Shown here: in pieces, positions 6,879 through 14,324 of the stretch | Position numbering within the stretch: position 1 is the stretch's first letter | How the letters are laid out: every line of letters begins with the position of its first letter | Assembly (NCBI GenBank): GCA_036721445.1 | Contig: DAIMKZ010000026.1 | Span: 1-25,872, forward strand | Direction of reading: 5' to 3' | Origin: UBA4055 sp036721445 | GTDB lineage: Bacteria > UBA4055 | DNA length: 25,872 nucleotides | Made by a program: the position numbers and the translations under genes | The notes under the pieces: generated by a model | The model's input: only the letters and a program-made list of their open reading frames with translations | Told to the model about the DNA's origin: nothing | Database searches by the model: none

Positions 6879-8705
6879 ATACCTAAAGATCAGATAGAAA
6901 AACTTCAGAACTCGGTAAATATCGTAGATGTGATCGGGGAGAGGATAGACATAAGAAGGGCAGGCTCGAATTACAAGGCCCGGTGTCCTTTCCATGACGA
7001 AAAAACCCCGTCTTTCATGATCTCGGATTCAAAACAGATATTCAAATGCTTCGGGTGCGGAGCTTCCGGAGATTCGATAAAGTTCGTAATGATGTATGAC
7101 AATCTGTCCTACCCTGACGCCATCAGATCTCTGGCTTCAAAATACGGAATCGAGATAAAAGAGGAGTTTGACGGAACCGTAAGGGACAGAACGGAAGACG
7201 GCAAGAAAGAGGTATTAAGGATATTGAACGGCCTTGCCTGCGATTTTTTTCACGAGCACCTGATCGCAGAAATGACAAAAAAACAATCGCATGTTAAAAA
7301 ATATGTCGAATCAAGAAAGATTGATAACGGACTTCTTACGAAATTCAGGCTGGGTTACGCACCGGATGACTGGCATGCTTTAAGGAATAGCGAGAGATTC
7401 AGTCAGTATCAGGACGAGCTGCTCGTTGAGGCAGGTCTGAGGAAACAGAACGAAAAGGGAAATATTTACGATCAGTTCAGGAACAGGCTTGTGTTCCCGG
7501 TATTCGACCAGCTTGGTAATGTTCTGGCTTTCAGCGGTAGAGCTTTTAATGATCAGTCGCAGCCTAAATACCTTAACTCTCCCGAAACAGTACTTTACAG
7601 AAAAAATCAGGTGCTTTACGGACTGTATCAGGCCATGGAGAGTATAAGAAAAAAAAGAGAGATAATTCTTGTTGAAGGTAATGTAGACCTTATATCGATG
7701 CACAAATTCGGATATACGAACGCAACAGCTATCTGCGGGACCGCTTTCACAGAGAATCATGCGCTTCTTGTTAAAAGAAATGCCGACAGAGTGTTTATTA
7801 TGCTCGACGGAGATACAGCAGGAATGAAATCCGCGTTGAGGACTTCCGAGATAATCCTTGAGACAGGTATGATCCCCGAAATTATTCTTTTGCCTGACGG
7901 GAGCGATCCGGACAGTTTCCTTTACTCTGAAGGAAAAGAGAGTCTTGACGCGCTTTTGGATAAGCCGCTGAATATAATCGATCTCAGTATCGTTTTTAAC
8001 GGCCTGAGGACAGATACTGCCAACGCAAAAATTACTGCCGTAAGAACTGTGGCTGAATCATTTAAACACGTAAAAGACCCGCTGACACTTGATATGTATA
8101 TAAATGAAGCTTCATTGAAACTTTCCACGGACAGGACCTCGTTCGAAAAGGAATTCCAGAGGAACGTTAATAAACAGGCGATACCCCGTAACGAGGTTAA
8201 ACAGATCACGGGATCTTACATTCCGAGAAATGATGACGCGGTCGAGTTCACGCTTATATATCTTATGCTTTCCGGGCAAAACGCTCTTAAGTATATTCTG
8301 AGCAGTATAACAGAAAAGGATATTCGAAATCCGGAAGCAGCGGCGTTATTTTTAAAAATATACGAACTTTTTGAAGAGGGAGAGTCCGTAAAATTAAATA
8401 ATATTTTAATTGACTTTGACGATAAATTCAAGGATTTTATGATAAGTTTCGTCTTAAGCCAGGAAACAGCATATTCCGGTTACGACGGAAAATCCGGCAG
8501 AACTGAACCGGAAGATAAAATTATGACAGCCTGCTTTGACAGCGTTAAGATCATTCTGTTGAGGAAATTATCAGGCAGGATCAAGAGTTTGAACGACGAA
8601 CTGAAGTACACGGAAGATGCTGAAAGACAAAACGAGATCCTCAATAGAATATCACTGCTGAAGAACGAGCAGATAGAAATATCGAAGAATAAAACCGGAC
8701 CGTAA
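6876..8705 (+). CDS. dnaG: DNA primase
   Basis: Makes RNA primers at the replication fork together with the replicative helicase. The 609-residue protein has the normal DnaG order: an N-terminal CHC2 zinc finger (C37, H40, C58, C61; 'CPFH' and 'CFGC'), then the RNA-polymerase catalytic core with 'FPVFDQLGNVLAFSGRA', and the Toprim fold with 'VEGNVD' (266-271, usually VEGYMD) and 'DGDTAG' (311-316), both holding metal-binding acidic residues. The C-terminal part (about 430-609) is poorly conserved and helical, matching the helicase-interaction domain. It starts with TTG preceded by AAAGGA. Its stop is one base before the ATG of the Crp/Fnr gene. Unlike the classic rpsU-dnaG-rpoD arrangement, rpoD is not adjacent. 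Confidence 0.96.
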   Translation: MIPKDQIEKLQNSVNIVDVIGERIDIRRAGSNYKARCPFHDEKTPSFMISDSKQIFKCFGCGASGDSIKFVMMYDNLSYPDAIRSLASKYGIEIKEEFDGTVRDRTEDGKKEVLRILNGLACDFFHEHLIAEMTKKQSHVKKYVESRKIDNGLLTKFRLGYAPDDWHALRNSERFSQYQDELLVEAGLRKQNEKGNIYDQFRNRLVFPVFDQLGNVLAFSGRAFNDQSQPKYLNSPETVLYRKNQVLYGLYQAMESIRKKREIILVEGNVDLISMHKFGYTNATAICGTAFTENHALLVKRNADRVFIMLDGDTAGMKSALRTSEIILETGMIPEIILLPDGSDPDSFLYSEGKESLDALLDKPLNIIDLSIVFNGLRTDTANAKITAVRTVAESFKHVKDPLTLDMYINEASLKLSTDRTSFEKEFQRNVNKQAIPRNEVKQITGSYIPRNDDAVEFTLIYLMLSGQNALKYILSSITEKDIRNPEAAALFLKIYELFEEGESVKLNNILIDFDDKFKDFMISFVLSQETAYSGYDGKSGRTEPEDKIMTACFDSVKIILLRKLSGRIKSLNDELKYTEDAERQNEILNRISLLKNEQIEISKNKTGP

Positions 8706-8706
8706 A

Positions 8707-9402
8707 ATGGAAGATAAAGAAAAATTCATAAAGGAACTCCCAGTCTTAAGAAATCTGAAGGCTGAAGAGATGAAAAAGATATTTGACAAGGTCATTATCG
8801 AGAAGATCGGAAAGAACAAGTTCGTTTTTGAGGAAGGCAATTACTGTTCTTTTATCTATTTTGTCTGCGAAGGCAGGGTAAAAATGCTGGCCCACTCATC
8901 TGCGGGAAGGGATTTTATTCTCAGGATAGTATCATCCAACGATATAATCTCAGACAATAATCTGCTTTTTGACAGGAGGTCTGAGTGTTCCTACAGTGCG
9001 AAAGCCCTTGAAAACTCTGTTGTGGCAAAGATGAACACTTCCGATTTTTCCGAAATGCTGAACCGTAAACCTGAATTGTATAAAGCTTATGCGGAAGTAG
9101 TCGACGCCCACCTTACGGAAGCTTATATCGGTCTCAAGAACATGGCTTTTGAAAAAGTGGAAAGAAGGATCGCGAGACATCTGATCCAGTTCGCCAAGAA
9201 CACTGGTGAAAAGACAGAGACCGGAATCAAGCTTGGTATAAAGCTGTCAAGGCAGGAGATCGCTAATCTTACCGGTACAACGATCGAAACGGCCATCAGG
9301 GTTATGAGTAAGTTTAAGAAATCCAAGATAATATCTGAAAAGGAAGGATTCATAAATATTACAGACAGGCACAAACTGATAAATATCGCGGAAGAATTCT
9401 AA
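8707..9402 (+). CDS. Crp/Fnr-family transcription regulator
   Basis: A 231-residue regulator with an N-terminal cyclic-nucleotide-binding-type beta-roll (about 15-120, 'FEEGNYCSFIYFVCEGRVKM'), a long dimerisation helix (about 125-160) and a C-terminal winged helix-turn-helix (about 179-210, 'LSRQEIANLTGTTIETAIR'). In the recognition helix E194 and R198 match the glutamate and arginine that read the TGA core in CRP and FNR, while I193 stands where CRP has arginine and FNR valine. It lacks the clustered N-terminal cysteines of an FNR iron-sulphur sensor, and I cannot tell what ligand, if any, it binds. It starts one base after dnaG ends, so it is co-transcribed and probably coupled with it. A perfect CRP-type site lies at 4761-4776; whether it is a target is untested. 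Confidence 0.92.
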   Translation: MEDKEKFIKELPVLRNLKAEEMKKIFDKVIIEKIGKNKFVFEEGNYCSFIYFVCEGRVKMLAHSSAGRDFILRIVSSNDIISDNNLLFDRRSECSYSAKALENSVVAKMNTSDFSEMLNRKPELYKAYAEVVDAHLTEAYIGLKNMAFEKVERRIARHLIQFAKNTGEKTETGIKLGIKLSRQEIANLTGTTIETAIRVMSKFKKSKIISEKEGFINITDRHKLINIAEEF

Positions 9403-9420
9403 TTTAACGGAACTGCAGTT

Positions 9421-10620
9421 ATGGAAAAAGAATTGAAACAGACATTGAACAGAGTTGTTAAACTGTACGAGAAGGACAGAAAGTATTTTGCGTTCTATGC
9501 TGATATTCTCGTTCAGTCGGGTGACCCGGTAAGAGCTAAGAAAGTTCTGAAGGCGAATATTAATTCTTATCCGGAATACACTTCGGGAGAGCTTGTACTC
9601 GGGGAAATATTCTTCAATGAGAACAAATTCGATCAGGCAGAGATGCTTTTTAAAGGCGCGGTAAAAAAAGACCCGGGATGCGTTAAGGCCTATAAATATA
9701 TAGCGGATATAGAGGACAGAAAGGGTAATGCTCATGACAGGCTTGAAGCCCTAAAATCCGTTGCCAGGCTTGATCCTATGGATCCTGATGCCAAGAACAT
9801 ACTTATGATCAGTGATACCGACTTCTCGTTCAAAGGTGAAGAAGCTCCGACCGAAGACAATACCGCTTCAGAACCTGTGAAACAGGAAGAATTAATTCCG
9901 CCTGAAATAGCAACGGAACAGAAAACAGAGATATTGGACGATGAAGTTCTCCACAAGCTTGATTCATCAGCTGATATCGAGATACCGGAATTCGGATTTG
10001 AAGAAAAAGATGATGTTGCAAGAAAGCATAATATCTCAGACGAAGTCCTTAATATGGAAAAAAGCTTTTCAGAGGATATAATAGAAAGCCTTGACGGTCT
10101 CACACAGAGCTTTATTGAAGAAAGGCAGAATTTTACGGCCTTTGTCGAGGAAAGAAAGGAGAAACCTCAGGAAGAAATTCCGGAAAAAAATACAGAAAAC
10201 ATACCGGCTGAAGCCGCACAGGCTGATCATAGTGTTGAGAAAGAAGGGGCTGAAATATCCTCATCTGCCAACAAAAATGAACTCAATCTGGAGTATAAGG
10301 ATGACGATCCTAAGATAGAAGCACTGCTGAGCGAGCTTGTACTTGTGCCAGAATCATACAAAGAAAAAATGGAATCACTATCAAAAATAGTTGACGAGGA
10401 TCCCGAAAATTATGACAACCTGGTAGACTTTGCTCACGCAAGGTACAAATTTGCCGCATCTACTGTGAAAAGGGAGATACAATATTACTCCAAGAAAGTT
10501 AATGAGGAACCGAGGAACTCAAAGTATTTACAAAACCTTAAATCATACAGAGACGAGATCCTTAAACTGGATTTTGATCTTAAAGAGGAACTCAATGTTC
10601 TTAAGAATGAATACTATTAG
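9421..10620 (+). CDS. TPR-repeat protein with acidic linker
   Basis: A 399-residue protein with no signal peptide or membrane segment, so probably cytoplasmic. The N-terminal ~125 residues form about three tetratricopeptide-like helical hairpins ('YFAFYADILVQSGDPVRAKKVL', with conserved-type A/G/Y positions). A long, low-complexity, Glu-rich region (about 130-295) follows, then a C-terminal helical block (about 300-399) that again resembles a degenerate TPR ('DDPKIEALLSELV', 'DNLVDFAHARYKFA'). Such proteins are usually interaction scaffolds. The next gene, for a secreted SPOR protein, overlaps its 3' end by 26 bases, so the two may be functionally related, but there is no direct evidence. I do not recognise a named family. 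Confidence 0.8.
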   Translation: MEKELKQTLNRVVKLYEKDRKYFAFYADILVQSGDPVRAKKVLKANINSYPEYTSGELVLGEIFFNENKFDQAEMLFKGAVKKDPGCVKAYKYIADIEDRKGNAHDRLEALKSVARLDPMDPDAKNILMISDTDFSFKGEEAPTEDNTASEPVKQEELIPPEIATEQKTEILDDEVLHKLDSSADIEIPEFGFEEKDDVARKHNISDEVLNMEKSFSEDIIESLDGLTQSFIEERQNFTAFVEERKEKPQEEIPEKNTENIPAEAAQADHSVEKEGAEISSSANKNELNLEYKDDDPKIEALLSELVLVPESYKEKMESLSKIVDEDPENYDNLVDFAHARYKFAASTVKREIQYYSKKVNEEPRNSKYLQNLKSYRDEILKLDFDLKEELNVLKNEYY

Positions 10621-11107
10621 AATGACCGTATATATTTTCGTGATAATCCTTTATCTCTCGGCTGCAGTTGCTGAATGTGCTCAAAGATCTGAAATGTCCG
10701 CTGAATTTACCGCTTCAGAATACAGAAGGGATGAAAAGATATTTTCCGGCGTACCTAAAGTTGATCCTCAAGCGGATATGCCTGAACTTTTCGACAGAAA
10801 GTACACTTTCAGCGAACATTCAAGGTCTGACAGCATACTGCAGGAGATAAACGGTTTCAGGATACAGATATTCAGAACTGAAGATCTGAACGAAGCTAAG
10901 AGAAGGGAGTCTTTATACATTACAACTTTCGGAGAAGAGAACGTGACTCTCATTTTCGAGCCTCCTTTTTATAAAATTCGAATAGGAAAATTCAGGAACA
11001 AAGAAGAAGCTGAACAATTTCAGCAGACGCTCGGATGGAGAGGAATAAGCGAGACCCTTATCGTTCCCGACCGGGTAAGTGTCCTTATGCCTGTTAAAAA
11101 ACAATAA
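10595..11107 (+). CDS. Secreted SPOR-domain protein
   Basis: A 170-residue protein with a signal peptide (hydrophobic core TVYIFVIILYLSAAVA, likely cut after AVA) and a C-terminal SPOR domain (about 85-165; 'GFRIQIFRTEDLNEAKRRES' and 'YKIRIGKFRNKEEAEQF'). SPOR domains bind glycan strands of peptidoglycan that lack stem peptides, usually at division sites, so a periplasmic cell-wall role is likely. I chose the ATG at 10595 because AGAGGA (10584-10589) lies 5 bases upstream; ATGs at 10607 and 10622 are in frame without good ribosome sites. The gene overlaps the TPR gene by 26 bases. The region between signal peptide and SPOR domain is unstructured and charged. Confidence 0.82.
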   Translation: MFLRMNTIRMTVYIFVIILYLSAAVAECAQRSEMSAEFTASEYRRDEKIFSGVPKVDPQADMPELFDRKYTFSEHSRSDSILQEINGFRIQIFRTEDLNEAKRRESLYITTFGEENVTLIFEPPFYKIRIGKFRNKEEAEQFQQTLGWRGISETLIVPDRVSVLMPVKKQ

Positions 11108-11124
11108 TTCATGCGGTACTCAAT

Positions 11125-11748
11125 ATGATAATATCGTTCGAAGGTTTAGACGGCTGCGGAAAATCGACGCAGATAGATAAGACCTTGAATATACTTCAAA
11201 GTTCCGGGAAAAAAGTAAAGGTACTGAGAGAACCCGGAGGAAATACTGTATCTGAAAAGATCAGGGGACTTCTGCTTGATCTTGACAATAATTCAATGAA
11301 ACCCGAAACAGAGATGCTCCTTTATATCGCCAGCCGCGCTCAGCTTGTGCGCGAAGATATATCAAGACTGCTGGAAGACGGATGTGTCGTAATTCTCGAC
11401 AGGTTCATAGACTCAACAACAGCATATCAGGGTTACGGGAGAGGACTTGACCTTGAAACAATAAGGGTTCTTAATCTGTTCGCGACAGAGAACGGGAAAT
11501 ATATACCGGACATCACTTTTTTTCTGGACATAGAAACCGAGAAGTCGTTGTCAAGAGTAACTTCAAGAGGCGAGGAGATAAACAGAATGGAGTCGGAGGA
11601 TATAGATTTCTTCGATCGTGTAAGGAAAGGTTTTCTGGAAATATCGCGCAGAGATCCGGAAAGGTTCAGTGTAATTGACGCATCAGGTACTGTGGAAGAG
11701 GTCTTCGGCAGAATATCGGATGTGCTTAGGAAGAGAGATCTGTTATGA
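11125..11748 (+). CDS. tmk: Thymidylate kinase
   Basis: Phosphorylates dTMP to dTDP, an essential step of dTTP supply. The 207-residue size is normal. The P-loop 'GLDGCGKST' is at residues 7-15, followed by 'REPGG', the 'DRFIDSTTAYQGYGRG' segment that binds the nucleotide, and a LID-type region around 'RGEEINRMESEDIDFF'. It is in the same gene run as the dCMP deaminase, two steps upstream in the pathway; thymidylate synthase itself is not in the window. Its TGA overlaps the ATG of the protease gene (ATGA), so the two are probably translationally coupled. Confidence 0.96.
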   Translation: MIISFEGLDGCGKSTQIDKTLNILQSSGKKVKVLREPGGNTVSEKIRGLLLDLDNNSMKPETEMLLYIASRAQLVREDISRLLEDGCVVILDRFIDSTTAYQGYGRGLDLETIRVLNLFATENGKYIPDITFFLDIETEKSLSRVTSRGEEINRMESEDIDFFDRVRKGFLEISRRDPERFSVIDASGTVEEVFGRISDVLRKRDLL

Positions 11749-13373
11749 AGAATATCATTCTGGGTTCATTCATTATTTTATCATCGGTATTTTCTATTGA
11801 AAAGACATCAGATTATTATCAGGAGCTTTCAGACAATATCAGACTGTATTTCGATGTAATGCTGACGCTGAACGAGAATTATGTGGATACCGCGAACATT
11901 GAGGAACTGATGAGCGAAGGTATAAGTGCAATGCTCTCAAAGACCGACCCTTACACTGTACTTCTGAAAGACAACGAGATCGATCATTATGACGAACTCT
12001 CAACTGGTAAATACGGCGGGATAGGTATATATCTTGGAACGAGCGGGCAGGATAAAAGACTGACTGTGATATCACCTATGGACGATACTCCGGCATCAAA
12101 AGTAGGATTGAGGGCAGGAGACAGGATAATGTTCATAGAAGATATGGATACTTTCGGAATGTCGGTTAAGGACGCGTCAAAATATCTTAAAGGTGAACCC
12201 GGCACCCGTCTTAAGCTGAGAGTAAAGAGATCGGGAAGTGATAAAATTCTTGATTTCAATCTTACAAGAGCAAGTATCGAGATAGCCAACATTCCTTATT
12301 CTGAAATTATAGACGAAAATATAGGTTATATTAAGATCAATGAGTTCTCCGGCACGCTGTATTATGATTTTATGAGTGAATTCGAGAAACTGATATCGAA
12401 AGGAGCGACTTCACTGATAATAGACCTTAGATATAATCCCGGAGGACTGCTTGAAACCGCAGTAAAACTTTCAGGGGCATTTCTTCCGAAAGGAAAGCCG
12501 GTCGTATCTACAAGGTCCAGAGACGCCGAAGGCGAGATCATGTACAACACTTATCTCGAACCGGCCGATACTGAGATACCTGTAGTAGTAATGATAAACG
12601 GCTCGAGCGCTTCTGCGTCTGAAATTTTCGCCGGTGCGCTTCAGGATCACGACAGGGCAGTGATCGTAGGGGAGGGATCGTTCGGGAAAGGCCTTGTCCA
12701 GCAGCTTTTCGATGTCGGATATTATCAGAAGAAGAACCTGAAAATGACCATAAGAAAATATTATACACCGACAGGCAGGCTTATTCAGAAGGATGATATT
12801 TTCGGCGACCGGAAAAAGAACGGATCCGACACTGTCTTTTTTAATTCACTCGTCAACGGCAGGCCCCTTCCTTCGGGTATCGGAATATTGCCAGATGTTC
12901 CAGTCGAACCAGCTAAGAATTCGGGCTACATTTCTTACTTGAGAATGAATAATTTTTTCAGCGATTTCGTCTATGAATTTTACAACATGAACGGGAACTA
13001 TGAGTACGATGGCGCAATGAATGATGATATAATTTCAGATTTCAGAGAATTCTTGTCAGACAGCAAATCACTCTACACTGACCCGGGTGAAATGCTGGTT
13101 GACTCACTTCTTAAAATCTCCGGAGAACTCGGCTATGATGAACTATCTGTTTCCAGGATCAGTGATATAAAGGCGCATATACATGAAATGAGCTCGAATA
13201 ATTTTGACGATAATATAGAGGATATAAAGCATAACCTGCTTATTGAATTCGGTGTTTACACAAAGGGTAACCGAGAAAAATACAGGATAATGAATACTAG
13301 CGATCCTCAGCTTCAAAAAGCGGTTTCTGTTCTTAAAAACATCGATACATATAATTCCGTTCTAGGATACTGA
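11745..13373 (+). CDS. ctpA: C-terminal processing protease (S41 family, PDZ domain)
   Basis: A periplasmic serine protease that trims or degrades proteins at their C-termini. The 542-residue protein has a signal peptide (about 1-17), an N-terminal helical segment ('SKTDPYTVLL', typical of CtpA), a PDZ domain (about 88-175; 'GGIGIYLG', 'SPMDDTPASKVGLRAGDRI'), and the S41 catalytic domain with 'DLRYNPGGLL', the nucleophile S290 in 'GSSASASEIFAGALQD' and the general base K315 in 'SFGKG', 25 residues apart as in the known Ser/Lys dyad. The C-terminal ~150 residues after 'GILPDVPVEP' are a family-specific extension. The start overlaps the tmk stop. Confidence 0.93.
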   Translation: MKNIILGSFIILSSVFSIEKTSDYYQELSDNIRLYFDVMLTLNENYVDTANIEELMSEGISAMLSKTDPYTVLLKDNEIDHYDELSTGKYGGIGIYLGTSGQDKRLTVISPMDDTPASKVGLRAGDRIMFIEDMDTFGMSVKDASKYLKGEPGTRLKLRVKRSGSDKILDFNLTRASIEIANIPYSEIIDENIGYIKINEFSGTLYYDFMSEFEKLISKGATSLIIDLRYNPGGLLETAVKLSGAFLPKGKPVVSTRSRDAEGEIMYNTYLEPADTEIPVVVMINGSSASASEIFAGALQDHDRAVIVGEGSFGKGLVQQLFDVGYYQKKNLKMTIRKYYTPTGRLIQKDDIFGDRKKNGSDTVFFNSLVNGRPLPSGIGILPDVPVEPAKNSGYISYLRMNNFFSDFVYEFYNMNGNYEYDGAMNDDIISDFREFLSDSKSLYTDPGEMLVDSLLKISGELGYDELSVSRISDIKAHIHEMSSNNFDDNIEDIKHNLLIEFGVYTKGNREKYRIMNTSDPQLQKAVSVLKNIDTYNSVLGY

Positions 13374-13377
13374 AAAT

Positions 13378-13935
13378 ATGAAGGAAGAAACTAAAAAATA
13401 TCTTCTTGAGCTTTCCAGGTACTCTATACTTTCGAAACTTGGTCATACAAGAACGGCCATATCGGTAAAAGATGTTCCTGAAGAGGCTAAAAGTCAGGGT
13501 GCGTGTTTTGTTACACTTACAAAAAGCGGGGAACTGAGAGGATGTATAGGATCACTTGAGGCTCACAGGCCGCTCTACGAAGATGTTATCGGTAATTCCG
13601 AAAATGCCGCTTTCAGGGATCCGAGGTTCCCTCCGTTATCAGCAGAAGAAGCGTCCTCAGTGATCATAGAAATATCCGTTCTTACTCCAAGACAGGAGAT
13701 CAGTTATTCCGGTTTTCAGGATCTAAAGAAAAAGGTCATACCACACAGGCACGGAGTCTATCTCAGTCATTCTTTTTACTCCGCAACTTTCCTTCCTCAG
13801 GTGTGGGAGCAGCTGAATTCTCACGAAGAGTTCTTCTCACATCTATGCTACAAAGCCGGACTGGATCCGGATTGTATTTTAAATGATCACCCGAAGATCG
13901 AATTATATACAGTAGAAAATTTCAAAGAGGAATAA
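13378..13935 (+). CDS. amrA: AMMECR1-domain protein (AmmeMemoRadiSam system protein A)
   Basis: A 185-residue protein consisting of one AMMECR1 domain, with the signature 'LRGCIGSL' (residues 53-60; C56 is the invariant cysteine) and 'NAAFRDPRFPPLSAEE'. In many bacteria and archaea this family co-occurs with a Memo-like protein and a radical SAM enzyme, but neither partner is in the window, so any partners must be elsewhere. Its biochemical role remains poorly understood. It is the last gene of the plus-strand run, 4 bases after the protease gene, and is followed directly by a hairpin terminator. Confidence 0.9.
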   Translation: MKEETKKYLLELSRYSILSKLGHTRTAISVKDVPEEAKSQGACFVTLTKSGELRGCIGSLEAHRPLYEDVIGNSENAAFRDPRFPPLSAEEASSVIIEISVLTPRQEISYSGFQDLKKKVIPHRHGVYLSHSFYSATFLPQVWEQLNSHEEFFSHLCYKAGLDPDCILNDHPKIELYTVENFKEE

Positions 13936-13968
13936 AAAAGACGGCATTACTGAACTGCCGCCTTTTAT
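13934..13968. terminator. Bidirectional intrinsic terminator between convergent genes
   Basis: A 10-base stem (13937-13946 with 13956-13965) encloses a 9-base loop, with A-tracts on the left and T-rich sequence on the right. There is one A/C mismatch when read on the plus strand; on the minus strand it becomes a G-U pair, followed by six U, so it works best for trxA and probably also ends the plus-strand operon. Confidence 0.75.
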
Positions 13969-13988
13969 TGTCCGTTTCATTTTTCAGT

Positions 13989-14309
13989 TTATTTATACTG
14001 GTCGATCGCAGATTGGATCTTAGCTTTTGAAACAAGCCCGATTATTGATGACATGACCTTACCCTGTCTAAAAAAAAGGGTTGACGGCACGGACAGTATT
14101 CCGTACTGGGCCGCAAGAGCTCCGTCAGAATCTATGTCAACATAAGTTACTTTTACATCGCTGTTGTCTGCCGCGATCTCGTCAATTATAGGGTCAAGCT
14201 TTTTGCAAGGCCCGCACCATTCGGCTCCGAATTTTACTATTGTCAGATTTTCACGGTTCAGTACTTCCTGTTCAAACGTAGACTGTGTTACTTTTAATGC
14301 GCTGCTCAT
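13989..14309 (-). CDS. trxA: Thioredoxin
   Basis: A 106-residue classic thioredoxin with the active site 'WCGPCK' (W31, C32, C35) and the cis-proline motif 'SVPSTLFF'. There is no signal peptide, so it acts in the cytoplasm. It follows dsbD with a 15-base gap on the same strand and has its own ribosome site (GGGAGA). Thioredoxin is the known electron donor of DsbD, so the pair probably forms a dedicated thioredoxin-to-periplasm reducing route. A strong terminator follows it. Whether it is the main cellular thioredoxin or a DsbD-specific one cannot be told from here. Confidence 0.95.
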   Translation of the reverse strand: MSSALKVTQSTFEQEVLNRENLTIVKFGAEWCGPCKKLDPIIDEIAADNSDVKVTYVDIDSDGALAAQYGILSVPSTLFFRQGKVMSSIIGLVSKAKIQSAIDQYK

Positions 14310-14324
14310 GGTCTTCTCCCTGAC

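Noticed and set aside
9247..9735. 162-residue antisense open frame across the end of the Crp/Fnr gene and start of the TPR gene
   Set aside because: It overlaps two well-supported genes, resembles no family and has no ribosome site.
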